DNA of 7,748 nt from Deltaproteobacteria bacterium. Its GTDB lineage: Bacteria; Desulfobacterota; Binatia; UBA9968. The stretch is from the NCBI GenBank assembly GCA_020027655.1, contig JAHKKJ010000156.1, forward strand, positions 1 to 7,748. Direction: 5' to 3'. The translations under genes were made by a program, and so were the position numbers. Positions 6,326 to 7,748 of this stretch are shown in pieces (within the stretch, counting starts at the first letter, position 1; the number at the start of each line of letters is the position of its first letter). The notes below the pieces were generated by a model. It saw only the letters and a program-made list of their open reading frames with translations, made no database searches and was not told the DNA's origin.

Positions 6326-6398
6326 GAGGGAGCTGCCGATCGTGACATAGGCTGGCAATTTGACACCAGGAGCTGCCAAATTGTCTGACGATGCCCTC
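6326..6398. repeat. Long bulged hairpin with an internal 9-bp direct repeat
   Basis: Four successive pairings nest in order: GAGGG (6326-6330) with CCCTC (6394-6398), ATCGT (6339-6343) with ACGAT (6388-6392), GAC (6344-6346) with GTC (6383-6385), and AATTTG (6357-6362) with CAAATT (6377-6382). The stem has bulges of 8 and 10 bases on the left. GGAGCTGCC also occurs twice, at 6329-6337 and 6369-6377. It lies between the CxxC gene and the TPR gene. It could be a structured 5' leader, a small RNA or a repeat element. A tiny GCAT-TTCT-ATGC hairpin followed by TTTTCTT at 6410-6428 lies just downstream and might act as a weak terminator. Confidence 0.4.
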
Positions 6399-6460
6399 CA
6401 AAAAACTACGCATTTCTATGCTTTTCTTCATGGCGCGCCCTTTGCTCTTTTATGTAGGGC

Positions 6461-6943
6461 ATGCATACCGCCCACAGGACCCTACTGCCACAAGGTATCT
6501 CCATTACGAATTCGGAAGTAGCTAACGTCTATCTCGCGCGGGGTGAAGTAGCTGAGACCGAGGAGCAATGGGGATTCGCTCTCGAGAATTACGGAATCGG
6601 CCTGTCACTTTTGCCGAAAGATACCAAGACGAGATATTTTCTTTTCAACAATGCGGCCCATTGCCTTAACGCGCTGGAGCTTTACTCCGAAGGAGAGAGC
6701 TACTGCCGTCGCGCTATCGACATAAACCCGACGCGACCGGAGGCTTACGGGAATTTAGCGGTTTCCCGTCACGGTCAAGGCAACTTGAGAGGCTCGGCGT
6801 TGTGTTTAGTCGAAGCTATCAAAATTAATCCCTCCGATGAGCGCCCAGTGCGGCTTCTCAAGCAGCTGTTAACGGACCATCCCACACTATCGCTCCAATG
6901 CTCTCAGATCGCGTGCGAGCTGGAAGTGATAGAGGGCAGATAA
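6461..6943 (+). CDS. Tetratricopeptide-repeat (TPR) protein
   Basis: A 160-residue, probably cytoplasmic protein with two clear TPR units at about residues 58-91 (YFLFNNAAHCLNALELYSEG, then CRRAIDINP) and 92-125 (AYGNLAVSRHGQGNLRGSAL, then EAIKINP). A helical pair at about 20-55 probably forms a preceding, less regular repeat. TPRs act as protein-protein scaffolds, so a partner rather than a reaction should be sought; none is indicated here. There is no signal peptide. ATG at 6461 is the first possible start, because an in-frame TAG at 6455-6457 lies just before it. No proper ribosome binding site precedes it, and residues 1-18 look unlike the rest, so the true start could be non-canonical or the 5' end may be altered. 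It stands alone, with spacers on both sides. Confidence 0.8.
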   Translation: MHTAHRTLLPQGISITNSEVANVYLARGEVAETEEQWGFALENYGIGLSLLPKDTKTRYFLFNNAAHCLNALELYSEGESYCRRAIDINPTRPEAYGNLAVSRHGQGNLRGSALCLVEAIKINPSDERPVRLLKQLLTDHPTLSLQCSQIACELEVIEGR

Positions 6944-7316
6944 AAATTTCCAACGCTCCCCTTGCCATATTGGGGTTTCTCAACCCAAACCTTGTTCTTC
7001 CTCCGCGAGTTTCGGGGCAACCGACTCGGTAAGCTATAGCGATCGTCCTTACCCTAAGCTGCGTCGCGCGGTTCACAGTGTTCCGGTGAAATCTCAAGCA
7101 CTATTTTCACGCCCAAAAACATAAATTCAGATTCGGCAACGCCGAGCCCGGTACGCGGCGAGCCGACAACGAAACAAAGTTTTCTGGAAGAGGTGCTGAT
7201 AACTGCGTAAGAAATAATATAAACTTCCTCGATGGGGAAAAACTCAACCACCTACCCCGGCTTCGCACTTTTTGCTTGAGAACAGGAACCGCTAAAGCAC
7301 TAAGGAGGAGACGAAT
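6944..7316. other. Spacer before fumC, no gene
   Basis: About 373 bases without a convincing reading frame. It contains a short hairpin, TTGGG (6970-6974) with CCCAA (6984-6988), 27 bases after the TPR stop. It lacks a proper T-run, so it is at best a weak terminator. A tight hairpin, TCGGC-AAC-GCCGA, lies at 7133-7145. An AT-rich tract with TAATAT (7215-7220) could be a -10 box for fumC, but I find no acceptable -35 at the right distance. Open frames on the minus strand here run into fumC and are its shadows. Confidence 0.5.
7302..7308 (+). promoter_or_regulatory. Strong ribosome binding site of fumC
   Basis: AAGGAGG, an exact anti-Shine-Dalgarno complement, lies eight bases before the ATG at 7317 and fixes this start. 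Confidence 0.85.
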
Positions 7317-7748
7317 ATGGCTGAACCAAGTTACCGCATAGAAAGGGATTCCATGGGCGAAGTTAAAGTCCCCAAAGAGGCCTACTACGGCGCCCAAACG
7401 CAACGGGCAGTTGAAAATTTCCCCGTAAGCGGCATCGGCTTCCCGCCGGAATTTATTCACGCCTTGGCCACGACTAAATACGCTCCGGCCGCAGTCAATG
7501 AAGAACTCGGACTACTGGAACCGACGATCGCGGATGCGATCCGCAAAGCGGCTGCCGAGGTCATGGAAGGAAAACTCGACAAGGAATTCGTCGTCGACAT
7601 TTTTCAAACAGGCTCCGACACATCGACCAACATGAATGCCAATGAGGTTATCGCCAACCGGGCGCTGGAGCTGCTAGGTAAGCCGCCGGGCAGCAAGGAC
7701 ATTCATCCCAACGATCATGTGAACATGGGCCAGTCCAGCAATGATGTG
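7317..7748 (+). CDS. fumC: Class II fumarate hydratase, 5' part
   Basis: The first 144 codons of a class II fumarase, an iron-independent homotetrameric cytoplasmic enzyme that converts fumarate and L-malate in the citric acid cycle. The beginning YRIERDSMGEVKVPKEAYYGAQTQRA (residues 6-31) is characteristic of the fumarase/aspartase superfamily. TGSDTSTNMNANEVIANR follows at about 101-118, and HPNDHVNMGQSSNDV is the last visible stretch. QSSND rather than the QSTND common in aspartases points to fumarase, as does the overall N-terminus. The catalytic serine loop (GSSxMPxKxN) lies beyond the window, so aspartase is not completely excluded. Full-length members are about 460 residues, so about two thirds is missing. 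Visible sequence is intact. Position 104 is Asp (TGSDT) where E. coli FumC has Gly, a variation I believe also occurs in other fumarases. Confidence 0.93.
   Translation, partial: MAEPSYRIERDSMGEVKVPKEAYYGAQTQRAVENFPVSGIGFPPEFIHALATTKYAPAAVNEELGLLEPTIADAIRKAAAEVMEGKLDKEFVVDIFQTGSDTSTNMNANEVIANRALELLGKPPGSKDIHPNDHVNMGQSSNDV

Noticed and set aside
6246..6431. 61-codon minus-strand frame beginning MKKSIEMRSF with AAAGGGCG before it
   Set aside because: The ribosome binding site is fair, but the product has no protein-like pattern and the frame crosses the bulged hairpin. More likely chance.
7107..7460. 117-codon minus-strand open frame
   Set aside because: Starts inside and runs antisense to fumC, whose reading frame and ribosome binding site are unambiguous.

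Overview
The window looks like ordinary chromosomal DNA from a mid-GC, probably Gram-negative, environmental bacterium. It holds eight well-supported genes, two of them cut by the window edges, plus one doubtful small ORF. Most genes have clear AGGAGG-type ribosome binding sites, one starts with GTG, and two carry N-terminal export-type segments. The gene mix and the CGAAA-rich inverted repeat remind me of uncultured deltaproteobacterial, Binatota or Methylomirabilota-like metagenomic genomes. That placement is an impression, not something the sequence proves. I found no transposase, integrase, phage gene, tRNA, rRNA or CRISPR array.

Left part (1-2966, minus strand): a family-5 (UDGb-type) uracil-DNA glycosylase is followed, 45 bases after its stop codon, by a large FAD-linked oxidase fused to an iron-sulfur module (GlcD plus GlcF-like, YdiJ-type). 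The oxidase runs off the left edge. The pair may be one transcript: a DNA-repair enzyme with a respiratory 2-hydroxyacid dehydrogenase.

Middle (2967-5244): a divergent intergenic region of a few hundred bases carries two AAGAA/TTCTT palindromes and a 49-codon ORF with a good ribosome binding site. Next is a probable secreted protein with one fibronectin type III and one Ig-like domain, ending in an abrupt basic tail. About 375 bases without a convincing gene follow. Then comes an EcsC-like membrane-associated protein, and just after its stop a 144-bp CGAAA-rich inverted repeat of mobile-repeat or transcription-end type.

Right part (5246-7748, plus strand): a small Rossmann-fold SAM-dependent methyltransferase with a hydrophobic N-terminal segment, a small CxxC protein of 85 residues, a spacer with a long bulged hairpin, a short TPR protein, a 373-base spacer, and the first 144 codons of a class II fumarase (fumC).

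No single coherent novel system is evident. The items most worth a second look are the apparently exported or membrane-anchored methyltransferase, the CGAAA-rich inverted repeat, the abruptly ended Fn3/Ig protein with the gene-poor stretch after it, and the bulged hairpin before the TPR gene.
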